The notes beneath the pieces were generated by a model, which did no database searches, was not told where the DNA came from, and was given only the letters and a program-made list of their open reading frames with translations. The position numbers and the translations under genes are program-made. Below, piece after piece: positions 6,227 to 14,084 of a stretch of DNA of 39,537 nt (position 1 is its first letter; each line of letters opens with the position of its first letter). Location of the stretch: NCBI GenBank assembly GCA_002703245.1, contig NZTV01000095.1:1-39537 (forward strand). The letters run 5' to 3'. The stretch comes from Microbacterium sp. (GTDB lineage Bacteria; Actinomycetota; Actinomycetes; Actinomycetales; Microbacteriaceae).

Positions 6227-7747
6227 TCACACCAGACGCACGCATCCCCACGACACCGCCGGGAGCTCGATCCGGAGCGACGTCCCGTCGATCCCGGCCG
6301 CCAGCGTGCTCAGCCCGATGCGCTCCGGTGCCTCCAAGGTGTTCGAGGCGTACATGTCGTCGTCGTGCAGCAGGTGCGCCTCTGTGACGGCGAGATCGCG
6401 GCCGAGATCCGCCGGCAGCGGTGAGAGGTCGACCGACAGAGTCTCGGGAGCGGTCGTGGACCGGTTGACGACGAAGACCGAGATTCCGTCCTCGTCGATC
6501 GTCGCCACGGCGTCGACGGTGGGGACCTCGCCGAACGCCGTGCTGGAGAAAGTGGATGCCGTGACCGGCATGTGCACGGCGCGTCCGCGCGCCAGGCGCG
6601 ACGTGAGGGAGAACGGGAAGAAGGTCGTCTGCCGCCACGCCGGCCCCCCGGGCTCGGTCATGATCGGGGGGATGACGTTGACCAGCTGAGCAAGGGAGGC
6701 CGAGCGAACGCGGTCGGCATGCTTGAGCAGCGTGATCAGCAGGTCGCCGAAGACCACCGCGTCGAGCACGTTGTAGCGGTCCTCCAGGAGCCGTGGAGCG
6801 ACGGGCCATCCGGGTTCTTCCGGCTTGTCCATCAGCTCGCCGTCGTCGGAGTGGAGGTACCAGATGTTCCACTCGTCGAAGGAGATCATGATGCGCTTGT
6901 CGCTGTTCTTGGTCGCGGCGACCGCATCGGCGGTCGTCACGACGGACTCGATGAACTTCGTCATGTCCACGCTCGACGCGAGGAACTCTTGGGCCTGTCC
7001 GCGCCGTTCCTGGTAATAGGCGTGGCAGGAGATGAAGTCGACGTCGTCGAAGGTGTGCTCGAGCACGGTGCGCTCCCACGAGCCGAAGGTGGGCATGCTG
7101 CGACCCGAGGATCCGCACACGACCAGCTCGATCGCAGGGTCGACCATCCGCATGGCCTTCGCGGTGCGCGCGGCGATCTTGCCGTAGTCCTCCGCGTTCC
7201 GATGCCCCAGCTGCCAGGGGCCGTCCATCTCGTTGCCGAGGCACCACATCGCGACACCGAACGGCTCCGCGCGGCCGTTCGCGGCGCGTTTGTCGGTCCA
7301 CGCCGTCTTCGCGTCGACGTTGGCGTACTCGAGCAGATCGAGCGCCTCTTGCGTGCCCCGCGTGCCGAGGTTCACCGCGAGCATGAGATCGCTGCCGACC
7401 TGGTCGAGCCACCCTGCGAATTCGTGCAGGCCGACCTCGTTGGTCTCGGTCGAGTGCCACGCGAGATCCAACCGGCACGGGCGCTGGCCAACGGGCCCGA
7501 TGCCGTCCTCCCAGCGATACCCCGACACGAAGTTCCCGCCGGGGTAGCGGATGGTCGTGACGCCGAGCTCTTTGACCAGGTCCATCACGTCGCGACGGAA
7601 GCCGTCTGGACCGGACTCGGGGTGGCCGGGCTCGAAGATGCCGTCGTAGATGTGGCGTCCGAGGTGCTCGACGAACCCGCCGAACAGGCGCCGGTCGATG
7701 TCGGAGATCTCGTGATGCGGGTCGAGGCGGGCGGTGGCATCGGCCAT
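6227..7747 (-). CDS. GH51 alpha-L-arabinofuranosidase
   Basis: 506 residues, the usual length for intracellular GH51. The barrel starts with ISDIDRRLFGGFVEHLGRHIYDGIFEP, followed by TTIRYPGGNF. The acid/base is E173 in CLGNEMDGPW and the nucleophile E292 in ISFDEWNIW, both in canonical context. No signal peptide, so it acts in the cytoplasm on imported arabino-oligosaccharides, releasing L-arabinose from non-reducing ends. ATG at 7747 has GGAGG 4 nt upstream. It is the last gene of the operon that begins with the binding protein at 13866, 27 nt behind the GH42 gene, pointing to joint attack on arabinogalactan-type fragments. Confidence 0.93.
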   Translation of the reverse strand: MADATARLDPHHEISDIDRRLFGGFVEHLGRHIYDGIFEPGHPESGPDGFRRDVMDLVKELGVTTIRYPGGNFVSGYRWEDGIGPVGQRPCRLDLAWHSTETNEVGLHEFAGWLDQVGSDLMLAVNLGTRGTQEALDLLEYANVDAKTAWTDKRAANGRAEPFGVAMWCLGNEMDGPWQLGHRNAEDYGKIAARTAKAMRMVDPAIELVVCGSSGRSMPTFGSWERTVLEHTFDDVDFISCHAYYQERRGQAQEFLASSVDMTKFIESVVTTADAVAATKNSDKRIMISFDEWNIWYLHSDDGELMDKPEEPGWPVAPRLLEDRYNVLDAVVFGDLLITLLKHADRVRSASLAQLVNVIPPIMTEPGGPAWRQTTFFPFSLTSRLARGRAVHMPVTASTFSSTAFGEVPTVDAVATIDEDGISVFVVNRSTTAPETLSVDLSPLPADLGRDLAVTEAHLLHDDDMYASNTLEAPERIGLSTLAAGIDGTSLRIELPAVSWGCVRLV

Positions 7748-7774
7748 GGTTCCTCCGGGGAGCGGTCGGGTCGG

Positions 7775-9838
7775 TCAGGAGACGGCGGCAGGGGTGAGCG
7801 CGGTCGGGCCTGCGGGCGAGGGGGCTTCCGCGACGGGGATCAGTGCGAAGACGACCTGCTGCGGGGCGAGTTCGGTGCGGCCCAGGGGATGACCGGACTC
7901 GACATCGGTGCCGGCCAGATCGAGCGTCGCGGGCTTGTCGCCGTGATTGATCACCGTCACGAGGGATCCTCTGCGGGCGACCTCCACCCCGTCGGGAACG
8001 TCGTCGACCACGGGACGCACGCCGGTCTCGCGCAGCAGGCGCGCCACGATCGCGTCGACCCCCGCGGCATCCGGCATCGTGGCCACGTACCAGGCCTCGC
8101 CTGCGCGGTGCCGCTGCCGGGTCAGCGCCGGACGTCCCGCGTTCGGGCCGTCGTCGAAGGCGACCACGACTTCGGCCGTCGTCGCGTGGATCGCTTCGGC
8201 GACGAGCGTGCCGCGCGCGGGGACGCCGTCGAGGGTCAGGGCGACCGTCTGCGGGTCGCCTGCCCCCGTCGCTCCGAGCGCACCGACTCCCATGCCGCTG
8301 GCCGGTGGGCCTGCCAGTGCGCCGAAGTCCTCGTAGCGGATTCCCAGCGCCTCGCCGAGCCGCGTGACGAAGCCGCCGTCGCAGAACTGATCGTGCTGGT
8401 CGACGATGTCGCTGAACGGCCCGGTCAGGAGCGTGCCGCCCTCACGCGCGTAGCGGTTCAGCGCGGCGGCGCCGTCGTCGCGGAGCAGGTAGAGCGCGGG
8501 CGCGAGGACGAGGTCGTAGCGGGCATCGGCTTCTTCGGGGCCGATGATGTCGACCATCACCCCGCGGTGGTGCAGCGCCCCGTACCATTCGAGTGCGACA
8601 GCGAGGTACTCGACGTCGAACGGGTGGTCGCGCTCTTCGACGGCCCACCAGTTCTCCCAGTCGAAGATCAGCGCCACGCGCGCGTCGGATCCGGGCGCGG
8701 GCAGCTCCCCGAGCCGATGCAGGCGCTCGCCGAGCGAGACGACCTCCTGCCACGTGCGGGTCTGCGTGCCGGCATGGGGGAGCATCGCCGAGTGGAACTT
8801 CTCGCTCCCGGCGCGCGACTGGCGCCACTGGAAGAACATGATGCCGTCGGCCCCGCGCCCGATCGACTGTGCGGTCTCGGCGGCGAGGGCGCCGGGGGCC
8901 TTGCCGGGGTTGGCGGGGCGCCAGTTGACCGCGTCCGTGGCCTGCTCCCACAGCAGCCAGGGCACGCCGGGCTTCAGCGAGCGCACCAGATCGCGCTGGA
9001 AGGCGGAGTCGCGCACACGGGTCGGGTGGGCCGGGTCGGGATAGCAGTCGTCGGCGATGACGTCCATGTGCGGGGCCCACCGGCGGTAGTCGGCCGGTTT
9101 GAACGGACCCATGAAGTTGGTGGTGATCGGCTGGGTCGCGCCCGTGGCGAGGAGGATCTCGCGCTCGGCGAGGTAGCACTCCAGCAACATGTCGGAGGTG
9201 AACCGCCGGAAGTCGAGCATCGACGAGGGGTTGTGGCTGTAGGGCGCCAGCCGCGGCGGGAAGACCTCGTCGAACGCGCCGTACCGTTGCGACCAGAAGT
9301 TCGTGCCCCACGCCGCGTTGAGGGCCGCGACCGTGCCGTACTTCTCTCGGAGCCACCGCCGGTAGGCGTCACGGGCCGCGTCGGAGTAGTCCATCCACAG
9401 GTGGCAGCCGAACTCATTGCCGACGTGCCACATCACCACCGCGGGGTGATCGACGTATCGTTCGGCGATGCGGCGGACCAGCTCGCCCGCCAGGCGGCGG
9501 TAGACGGGAGACGACGGGGCGAAGTGCTGTCGGCTGCCGGGCCAGTACGAGGCTCCGGTCTCGTCAGCGGGAAGCGTCTCGGGGTAGGTGGCGCTGACCC
9601 AGGGCGGTGGCGAGGCGGTCGCGGTGGCGAGGTTCACCCGGATGCCCCCGGCGTGCAGCGTGTCGATCACGCGGTCGAGCCAGCCGAAATCCCACACGCC
9701 TTCGGCGGGCTGGATGCGCGACCACGCGAAGATGCCGAGGCTGACGATGTTCACACCCGCCTCGTTCATGCGGCGGACATCGTCGTCCCAGACCTCCTCC
9801 GGCCACTGGTCGGGGTTGTAGTCGGCGCCGTACAGCAC
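7775..9838 (-). CDS. GH42 beta-galactosidase
   Basis: 687 residues with GTG start at 9838, chosen because AAGGAG lies 6 nt upstream and the protein then begins at the family's LYGADYNPDQWPEEVW. E142 in VGNEFGCHLW is the acid/base and E298 in WLLWEQATDAVNW the nucleophile. The central part is the trimerisation domain and the end a small beta domain. No signal peptide is present, so it hydrolyses beta-galactosides inside the cell. Located between the small membrane protein gene and GH51 in the transporter operon, it would remove galactose from imported oligosaccharides. Confidence 0.94.
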   Translation of the reverse strand: MLYGADYNPDQWPEEVWDDDVRRMNEAGVNIVSLGIFAWSRIQPAEGVWDFGWLDRVIDTLHAGGIRVNLATATASPPPWVSATYPETLPADETGASYWPGSRQHFAPSSPVYRRLAGELVRRIAERYVDHPAVVMWHVGNEFGCHLWMDYSDAARDAYRRWLREKYGTVAALNAAWGTNFWSQRYGAFDEVFPPRLAPYSHNPSSMLDFRRFTSDMLLECYLAEREILLATGATQPITTNFMGPFKPADYRRWAPHMDVIADDCYPDPAHPTRVRDSAFQRDLVRSLKPGVPWLLWEQATDAVNWRPANPGKAPGALAAETAQSIGRGADGIMFFQWRQSRAGSEKFHSAMLPHAGTQTRTWQEVVSLGERLHRLGELPAPGSDARVALIFDWENWWAVEERDHPFDVEYLAVALEWYGALHHRGVMVDIIGPEEADARYDLVLAPALYLLRDDGAAALNRYAREGGTLLTGPFSDIVDQHDQFCDGGFVTRLGEALGIRYEDFGALAGPPASGMGVGALGATGAGDPQTVALTLDGVPARGTLVAEAIHATTAEVVVAFDDGPNAGRPALTRQRHRAGEAWYVATMPDAAGVDAIVARLLRETGVRPVVDDVPDGVEVARRGSLVTVINHGDKPATLDLAGTDVESGHPLGRTELAPQQVVFALIPVAEAPSPAGPTALTPAAVS

Positions 9839-9891
9839 GCGTGACTCCTTCGGATGGGAACGGGTTGGGGCGGGGGCGAAAGGGATGCCGG

Positions 9892-10569
9892 TCAGGCACC
9901 GGCGCGTCGCGGACGCTCCGGCACGGCGACCACCGCGAGCGCGGCGCAGCCGAGAGCGGGGATGACGAGCGGCGCGAGGACCCACGTCACGATCACCACG
10001 AACGCGGCGGTGGCGGCGAGATAGATCGCACCGGGCACATCCCGAGCGACGAGGCCGGGGACCGCGTGCAGCGCGTGTCGCCACCCGGTCTCGGGCGTCC
10101 AGGCGCCGGCGGCGGTGAGCAGGGCGACGGCGGTCACGACCAGGCCGGCCCAGCCGACGATGGCGACGACCGCGCCGCCGGGCAGCGCGCCCGACGCGGC
10201 GAGGTCGATGTCCAGCGCGAACAGGCCGACGAGGAGGGCGGTGGCGAGGCCCACGGCCGCGCCACCGGCCAGCCCGCGGCGCACGTCCGTCCAGAACTGC
10301 GACAGCGGCGACCCCTCGGCGCGGACGAAGCGGCGCAGATGGCGGATGCCGGCGGCCAGTGCCACGGGCAGCGTCACGACCGGGATCGCCACGAGAGTGA
10401 CGAGCAGCCCTGCCATGAGCACCTCCCCGAGCAGGCCGAACTTCGCCGTGGCGCCCGGGAAGCGGGCGGGAGGGTGCTCGTCGAGCGTGGGGCCGCTTCC
10501 GTCGCGGTCTCCGCGGCGGGCGGCCTTCAGCTCGCGACGCTCTCGCGTCCGCTCCGACGACGTGCCCAC
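9892..10569 (-). CDS. Multi-pass membrane protein, YesL/DUF624-like
   Basis: 225 residues with a charged N-terminus (1-30) and hydrophobic segments near 48-75, 100-118, 131-155 and 180-215. The layout (a first helix running into TLPVALAAGIRHLRRF, then a loop and paired helices) resembles YesL/DUF624 proteins, which are encoded next to carbohydrate ABC permeases in Gram-positives and whose role is unclear. GTG start at 10569 is 4 nt beyond the stop of the permease gene, so translation is probably coupled. Family assignment is tentative; membrane location and operon membership are secure. Confidence 0.6.
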   Translation of the reverse strand: MGTSSERTRERRELKAARRGDRDGSGPTLDEHPPARFPGATAKFGLLGEVLMAGLLVTLVAIPVVTLPVALAAGIRHLRRFVRAEGSPLSQFWTDVRRGLAGGAAVGLATALLVGLFALDIDLAASGALPGGAVVAIVGWAGLVVTAVALLTAAGAWTPETGWRHALHAVPGLVARDVPGAIYLAATAAFVVIVTWVLAPLVIPALGCAALAVVAVPERPRRAGA

Positions 10570-10573
10570 GAGC

Positions 10574-11512
10574 TCAGCCCTTCAATCCCTGGGTGGCGAC
10601 GCCGTCGACCAGGAAGCGCTGGAAGACGATGAAGAACAGCAGGATGGGGACCAGGGCCAGGAACGACGCGGTCACGGTGGCGCCGTAGTCGCTCGTGGAG
10701 GTCTGGTCGTTGTAGAGGCGCAGTGCGATCGGCAACGGGTAGTTCTCGGGGCTGGTCAGATAGATGAGGGGTCCGAGGAAGTCGTTCCACGCCCAGATGA
10801 ACGAGAAGATCGCGCAGGTGATGAGGGCGGGCTTGATCAACGGAAGGATGATCGCCCAGAAGATCCGCAGGTGTCCGGCTCCGTCGATGCGGGCCGCTTC
10901 ATCCATGTCGCGTGGCATCTGCCGCATGAACTGCACCAACAGGAACACGAAGAACGCTTCGGTGGCCAGGAACTTCGGCAGCACCAGCGGCCAGAACGTG
11001 TCGACCATGCCGAGGTTGTTGAACAGCAGGTACTGGGGGATGATCACGACGTGGAACGGCAGCAGCAGCGTTCCGATCATTGCGGCGAACAGCACCCCGA
11101 GGCCCTTGAACTGCACGCGGGAGAACGCGTAGGCGGCCAGGGCCGAGCTGAACACCGTGCCGATCACGGCGAGGGTGGCCAGGACGAAGGAGTTCCAGAA
11201 GAACTTCCACAGCGGGATGCCTGCGATGCCCTCGAGCACCTTGAAGTAGTTGTCGATGGTCGGGTTCTCGGGGAGCAGACCCGGGTTCTGGCCGAACTCG
11301 GCGTTGGGCTTGAACGTCGAGAACAGTAGCCACACCAGCGGGTAGAGCACCACGGCGGTGATTGCGATCAGGACGATGAACCAGACGATTGTCTGCCAGG
11401 TCTTGCGCTTGATCTTGCGTCGAGGCGGGGAGGAGACGTCGGGCAGGGTCTGGTCGAGGTCCTGCTGCTCGAGGACCTGAACGGCCGGTTCGCCGAAGCT
11501 CTGCGTGCTCAT
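10574..11512 (-). CDS. Carbohydrate ABC transporter permease, MalG-type
   Basis: 312 residues, six predicted membrane helices after a 40-residue cytoplasmic tail. The EAA loop DEAARIDGAGHLRIFWAIILPLIKP contacts the ATPase. Its C-terminus VDGVATQGLKG is typical of MalG/GanQ-like CUT1 permeases. ATG at 11512 overlaps the upstream permease stop (ATGA). It forms the membrane channel with the 11509-12504 product. No ATPase gene is in the window; actinobacterial CUT1 systems commonly share a distant MsiK-type ATPase, which is assumed here. Confidence 0.92.
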   Translation of the reverse strand: MSTQSFGEPAVQVLEQQDLDQTLPDVSSPPRRKIKRKTWQTIVWFIVLIAITAVVLYPLVWLLFSTFKPNAEFGQNPGLLPENPTIDNYFKVLEGIAGIPLWKFFWNSFVLATLAVIGTVFSSALAAYAFSRVQFKGLGVLFAAMIGTLLLPFHVVIIPQYLLFNNLGMVDTFWPLVLPKFLATEAFFVFLLVQFMRQMPRDMDEAARIDGAGHLRIFWAIILPLIKPALITCAIFSFIWAWNDFLGPLIYLTSPENYPLPIALRLYNDQTSTSDYGATVTASFLALVPILLFFIVFQRFLVDGVATQGLKG

Positions 11513-12504
11513 CGGTTGTCTCCCGAGTAGTGGACCCAGTTTCGCTGGGTGCGGAAAAGGATGAAGGCGATGATGGCCACCACGACCAGCAGCACCCAGG
11601 CGATCGCGGCCGCGTAGCCCATCTGGCCGTCGGCGAAGCCGCGCTTGTAGAGGTACACGGTGATGAAGTTCGTCATGCCTGCGGGGCCGCCGGAGCCGTT
11701 GGAGATGATGTACGCCGAGGCGAAGACCTGGAAGGCACCGATCAGGCCCAGCAGCAGGTTGAAGAAGATGACGGGGGAGAGCATCGGCAGCGTCACCGCG
11801 CGGAAGCGGTGCCACGGGCCGGCGCCGTCCATTTCCGCGGCCTCGTACAACTCCTTGGGGATCTGCTTGAGGCCGGCGAGAAAGATGACCATGGTGCCAC
11901 CGAACTGCCACACCGCGAGGATGATCATCGCGGGGAGGACCAGCTGCGGGTTGCCGATCCAGGAGCCGAGGTTGATGCCGAAGAAGCTCAGGAAGTTGTC
12001 GACGGGGCCTTCGCCCGAGAACATGGCGCGCCACACGATGGCGACCGAGACGGAGGCGCCGATGAGCGAGGGGGCGTAGAAGGCCGAGCGGAAGAAGGCG
12101 GCGCCGCGGTCGCGGTAGTTCAGCAACATCGCCACGGCGAGCGCTGCGGCGAGCATGATCGGGGTTCCGACCAGCACATAGATCAGGGTGATCTGGGCCG
12201 ACTGGATGAACTGGGGGTCGTTCGTGAACAGCCGGATGTAGTTGTCGAGCCCCACCCAGCGCGGCGGCTGGAAGATGTTGTACCGCGTGAACGACAGGTA
12301 CAGCGAGTACACCATCGGGATGATGGTGAGGCCGAAGAAGCCGATCAGCCAGGGCAGCAGGAAGCCGTACCCGGTGAGGGTCTCTTTCCGCTGGCGGCGC
12401 TTCTGGCCCGGGCGGGTCGCGTCGCTCTCGGCGCGGCGCCGCTGCATCAGCGAGCGTCGCGAGCTCTTTCCCGTGACGATCACTCTCGTCGCTGTTGTAC
12501 TCAC
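11509..12504 (-). CDS. Carbohydrate ABC transporter permease, MalF-type
   Basis: 331 residues with a long basic N-terminus (1-45) and six membrane segments starting at GYGFLLPWLIGFFGLTIIP. The EAA loop reads ELYEAAEMDGAGPWHRFRAVTLPMLSP. GTG start at 12504 has CTGGAG 5 nt upstream. It is 72 nt downstream of the binding-protein gene, and that gap holds a strong 16-bp stem-loop (12535-12569) that could lower permease expression relative to the binding protein. Partner of the MalG-type permease; substrate likely a galactose/arabinose oligosaccharide given the GH42 and GH51 genes. Confidence 0.92.
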   Translation of the reverse strand: MSTTATRVIVTGKSSRRSLMQRRRAESDATRPGQKRRQRKETLTGYGFLLPWLIGFFGLTIIPMVYSLYLSFTRYNIFQPPRWVGLDNYIRLFTNDPQFIQSAQITLIYVLVGTPIMLAAALAVAMLLNYRDRGAAFFRSAFYAPSLIGASVSVAIVWRAMFSGEGPVDNFLSFFGINLGSWIGNPQLVLPAMIILAVWQFGGTMVIFLAGLKQIPKELYEAAEMDGAGPWHRFRAVTLPMLSPVIFFNLLLGLIGAFQVFASAYIISNGSGGPAGMTNFITVYLYKRGFADGQMGYAAAIAWVLLVVVAIIAFILFRTQRNWVHYSGDNR

Positions 12505-12534
12505 GTCAACTCCAGTTCGGGGGGCGGGTGGTGC

Positions 12535-12569
12535 CCCGGGGGCCCGAATGCGTCATCCGAGCCCCCGGG
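12535..12569 (-). other. 16-bp RNA stem-loop between binding protein and permease genes
   Basis: Arms 12554-12569 and 12535-12550 pair along all 16 positions in the minus-strand RNA, using two G-U wobbles, around a 3-nt loop. In plus-strand RNA those two positions would be A-C mismatches, so the structure belongs to the operon transcript. There is no U-run, so it is more likely an mRNA-stability or partial-attenuation element than a full terminator. Confidence 0.7.
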
Positions 12570-12576
12570 AGGTGTG

Positions 12577-13866
12577 TCAGCCGAGCGTGACGTCCATCTC
12601 GGTGAAGAAGCGGTCGACCGCTTCATCGACGGTGATGGTGCCGAAGCCCAGCTCGGTGCCGAGGACGCGGAACTCCTCCTCGAGGGTGCCGTATCCGTTG
12701 ACCGGGACCGGCGGGGCATCGCCGAGGCGGTCGGAGATGGAGGCCTCGTAGTCGGCGATCTGCTGACTGAGCGGGTCGAGCTCGGCCGCCGCCAGCGCGG
12801 TCTCCGAAGCGGGCAGGCCGCGGTTGGTGCCGAAGATCTCACCCGACTGCGGCGAGTTCACCAGGAAGTTCACCAGGGTTGCTGCCGCCTCGGGGTGCTC
12901 GGTGTTGGCCGAGATCGAGTGGAGCATCGACGGCTTGAGGTACAGGTCCTTCGCGCCTTCGACGGTGACCGGGGGCGCGACCAGACCCAACTCCGTGTAG
13001 CTCTCACCGAGCTCGCCGAGGTAGCCGGCGCCGAAGTTGTCCCAGGTCAGTTCGCTCGTGGTCAGTGCCGCGCCGAATCCGGAAAGCGGCGAGATCTCCT
13101 CGAGGCGCTGCTGCGGGATGACGACGTCGTCGTCGCGGATCGCGGTGCCGGAGTTCCAGAACTCGGCGAGGCGCTCCTCGTCGAAGCCCGGCGCGCCGTC
13201 CTCGGTGAACAGCTGCCCGCCCTCGGCGCGCAGCTGGATCTCGAAGTTCTGGATGCGGCCGGTCCAGTCCGTGCCGCCGTAGATCTCGCCGCCGGATGCA
13301 TCGGTGACCTCGGCCATCCAGTCGTCGTAGTCGTCCCAGCTACCGCCGGCGAACTGGTCGACGCCGATCTGCTCGAGAAGCGCGGGGTTGGTGTACATGC
13401 CCCACGCGTTGGTCGAGGTGGCCAGGCCATAGGTGACGCCTCCGACGACGCCGATCTCGAGGATGTTCTGCGGGATCGGGTCGGTCTCGATGATGCCGCC
13501 GAGGAACGGGTCGAGGTCGAGCAGCAGGCCGTTCTCGGAGTACTGGCGGAGGTAGGAGTAGTCGAACTGCATGACGTCGGGCAGGTTGCCGCCGGCCGCT
13601 TCGGTCTGACGCTTCTCCCAGAACTCGGGGAAGCCGAGGAAGGTGGAGTTCACCGTGATGTTCGGGTACTCCTCTTCGAACGCGGCGATGGCCTCGTTGT
13701 AGAGTTCGGCGCGCACGTCGTTGCCCCAGAACGCCAGGTCGAGGGTGACTTCTTCGTTCGGGTCCATCGTGTCGGCGGGCTCGGAGCCCCCTGAGCAGCC
13801 GGCCAGGACGAGCCCTGCGCCGGTCGCCAGCGCGATCGCGGCAATGGTCCGCTTCTTGCTGAACAT
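12577..13866 (-). CDS. Extracellular sugar-binding lipoprotein (ABC transporter)
   Basis: 429 residues. A lipoprotein signal (residues 1-23) ends in the lipobox LAGC with C24 as the lipidated residue. The mature part is a family 1 solute-binding protein (LDLAFWGNDVRAELYNEAIAAFEEEYP at the start of lobe 1; DVMQFDYSYLRQYSENGLLLDLDPF). It captures an oligosaccharide outside the membrane for the two permeases downstream. ATG at 13866 has GAGAGGA 5 nt upstream. First gene of the transporter-GH42-GH51 operon, with a promoter at 13984-14012 overlapped by a LacI-type operator. It is a close paralogue of the binding protein at 15292-16569. Confidence 0.93.
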   Translation of the reverse strand: MFSKKRTIAAIALATGAGLVLAGCSGGSEPADTMDPNEEVTLDLAFWGNDVRAELYNEAIAAFEEEYPNITVNSTFLGFPEFWEKRQTEAAGGNLPDVMQFDYSYLRQYSENGLLLDLDPFLGGIIETDPIPQNILEIGVVGGVTYGLATSTNAWGMYTNPALLEQIGVDQFAGGSWDDYDDWMAEVTDASGGEIYGGTDWTGRIQNFEIQLRAEGGQLFTEDGAPGFDEERLAEFWNSGTAIRDDDVVIPQQRLEEISPLSGFGAALTTSELTWDNFGAGYLGELGESYTELGLVAPPVTVEGAKDLYLKPSMLHSISANTEHPEAAATLVNFLVNSPQSGEIFGTNRGLPASETALAAAELDPLSQQIADYEASISDRLGDAPPVPVNGYGTLEEEFRVLGTELGFGTITVDEAVDRFFTEMDVTLG

Positions 13867-13964
13867 CCTTGTCCTCTCTTCGAACGCCTGTGTTCTCCAC
13901 CGGGACGTTCGTTGTCCGTTGATGCGGTGTCGGCGTTTCCCTTCAGAGCAGGTGGTGCGGGTAT

Positions 13965-13980
13965 GGGAAAACGCTTGCCT
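13965..13980. promoter_or_regulatory. LacI-type operator GGGAAAACGCTTGCCT
   Basis: Contains GAAAACGCTTGCC (13967-13979), the exact reverse complement of the 13-mer at 25530-25542 between the ABC exporter and GH35 genes. It lies just downstream of the predicted transcription start of the binding-protein operon. Confidence 0.65.
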
Positions 13981-13983
13981 GCA

Positions 13984-14012
13984 ACCGTAGGCTACCGAAA
14001 AACGTTTCGCAA
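13984..14012 (-). promoter_or_regulatory. Promoter of the transporter-GH42-GH51 operon
   Basis: Minus-strand TTGCGA (14007-14012), 17-nt spacer and TACGGT (13984-13989). The operator at 13997-14010 covers the -35 and spacer, and another at 13965-13980 follows the start point. This arrangement fits LacI-type repression. Confidence 0.55.
13997..14010. promoter_or_regulatory. LacI-type operator GAAAAACGTTTCGC
   Basis: This 14-mer is identical to 28782-28795 in front of the LacI gene at 27701-28723, strongly suggesting that this repressor controls the transporter operon. Confidence 0.7.
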
Positions 14013-14084
14013 GAGTTCCCGCCCAAAAAGTTTGAACGATTCATAACGGTCAGATCACGACGCACGATGCGCGCCCGCCGCGTG

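Noticed and set aside
4734..7478. A 914-codon minus frame fusing upstream sequence to the oxidoreductase
   Set aside because: The first 516 codons are out-of-frame GH51 sequence; the real start with a ribosome site is at 5930.
6572..9844. A 1090-codon plus-strand open frame across GH51 and GH42
   Set aside because: It is the antisense shadow of two well-supported glycosidase genes in a 70% G+C region, with no recognisable domains and no ribosome site.
12535..12569. Intrinsic terminator after the binding-protein gene
   Set aside because: The stem is strong but no U-run follows and the permeases downstream need the same transcript, so attenuation or mRNA protection is preferred.
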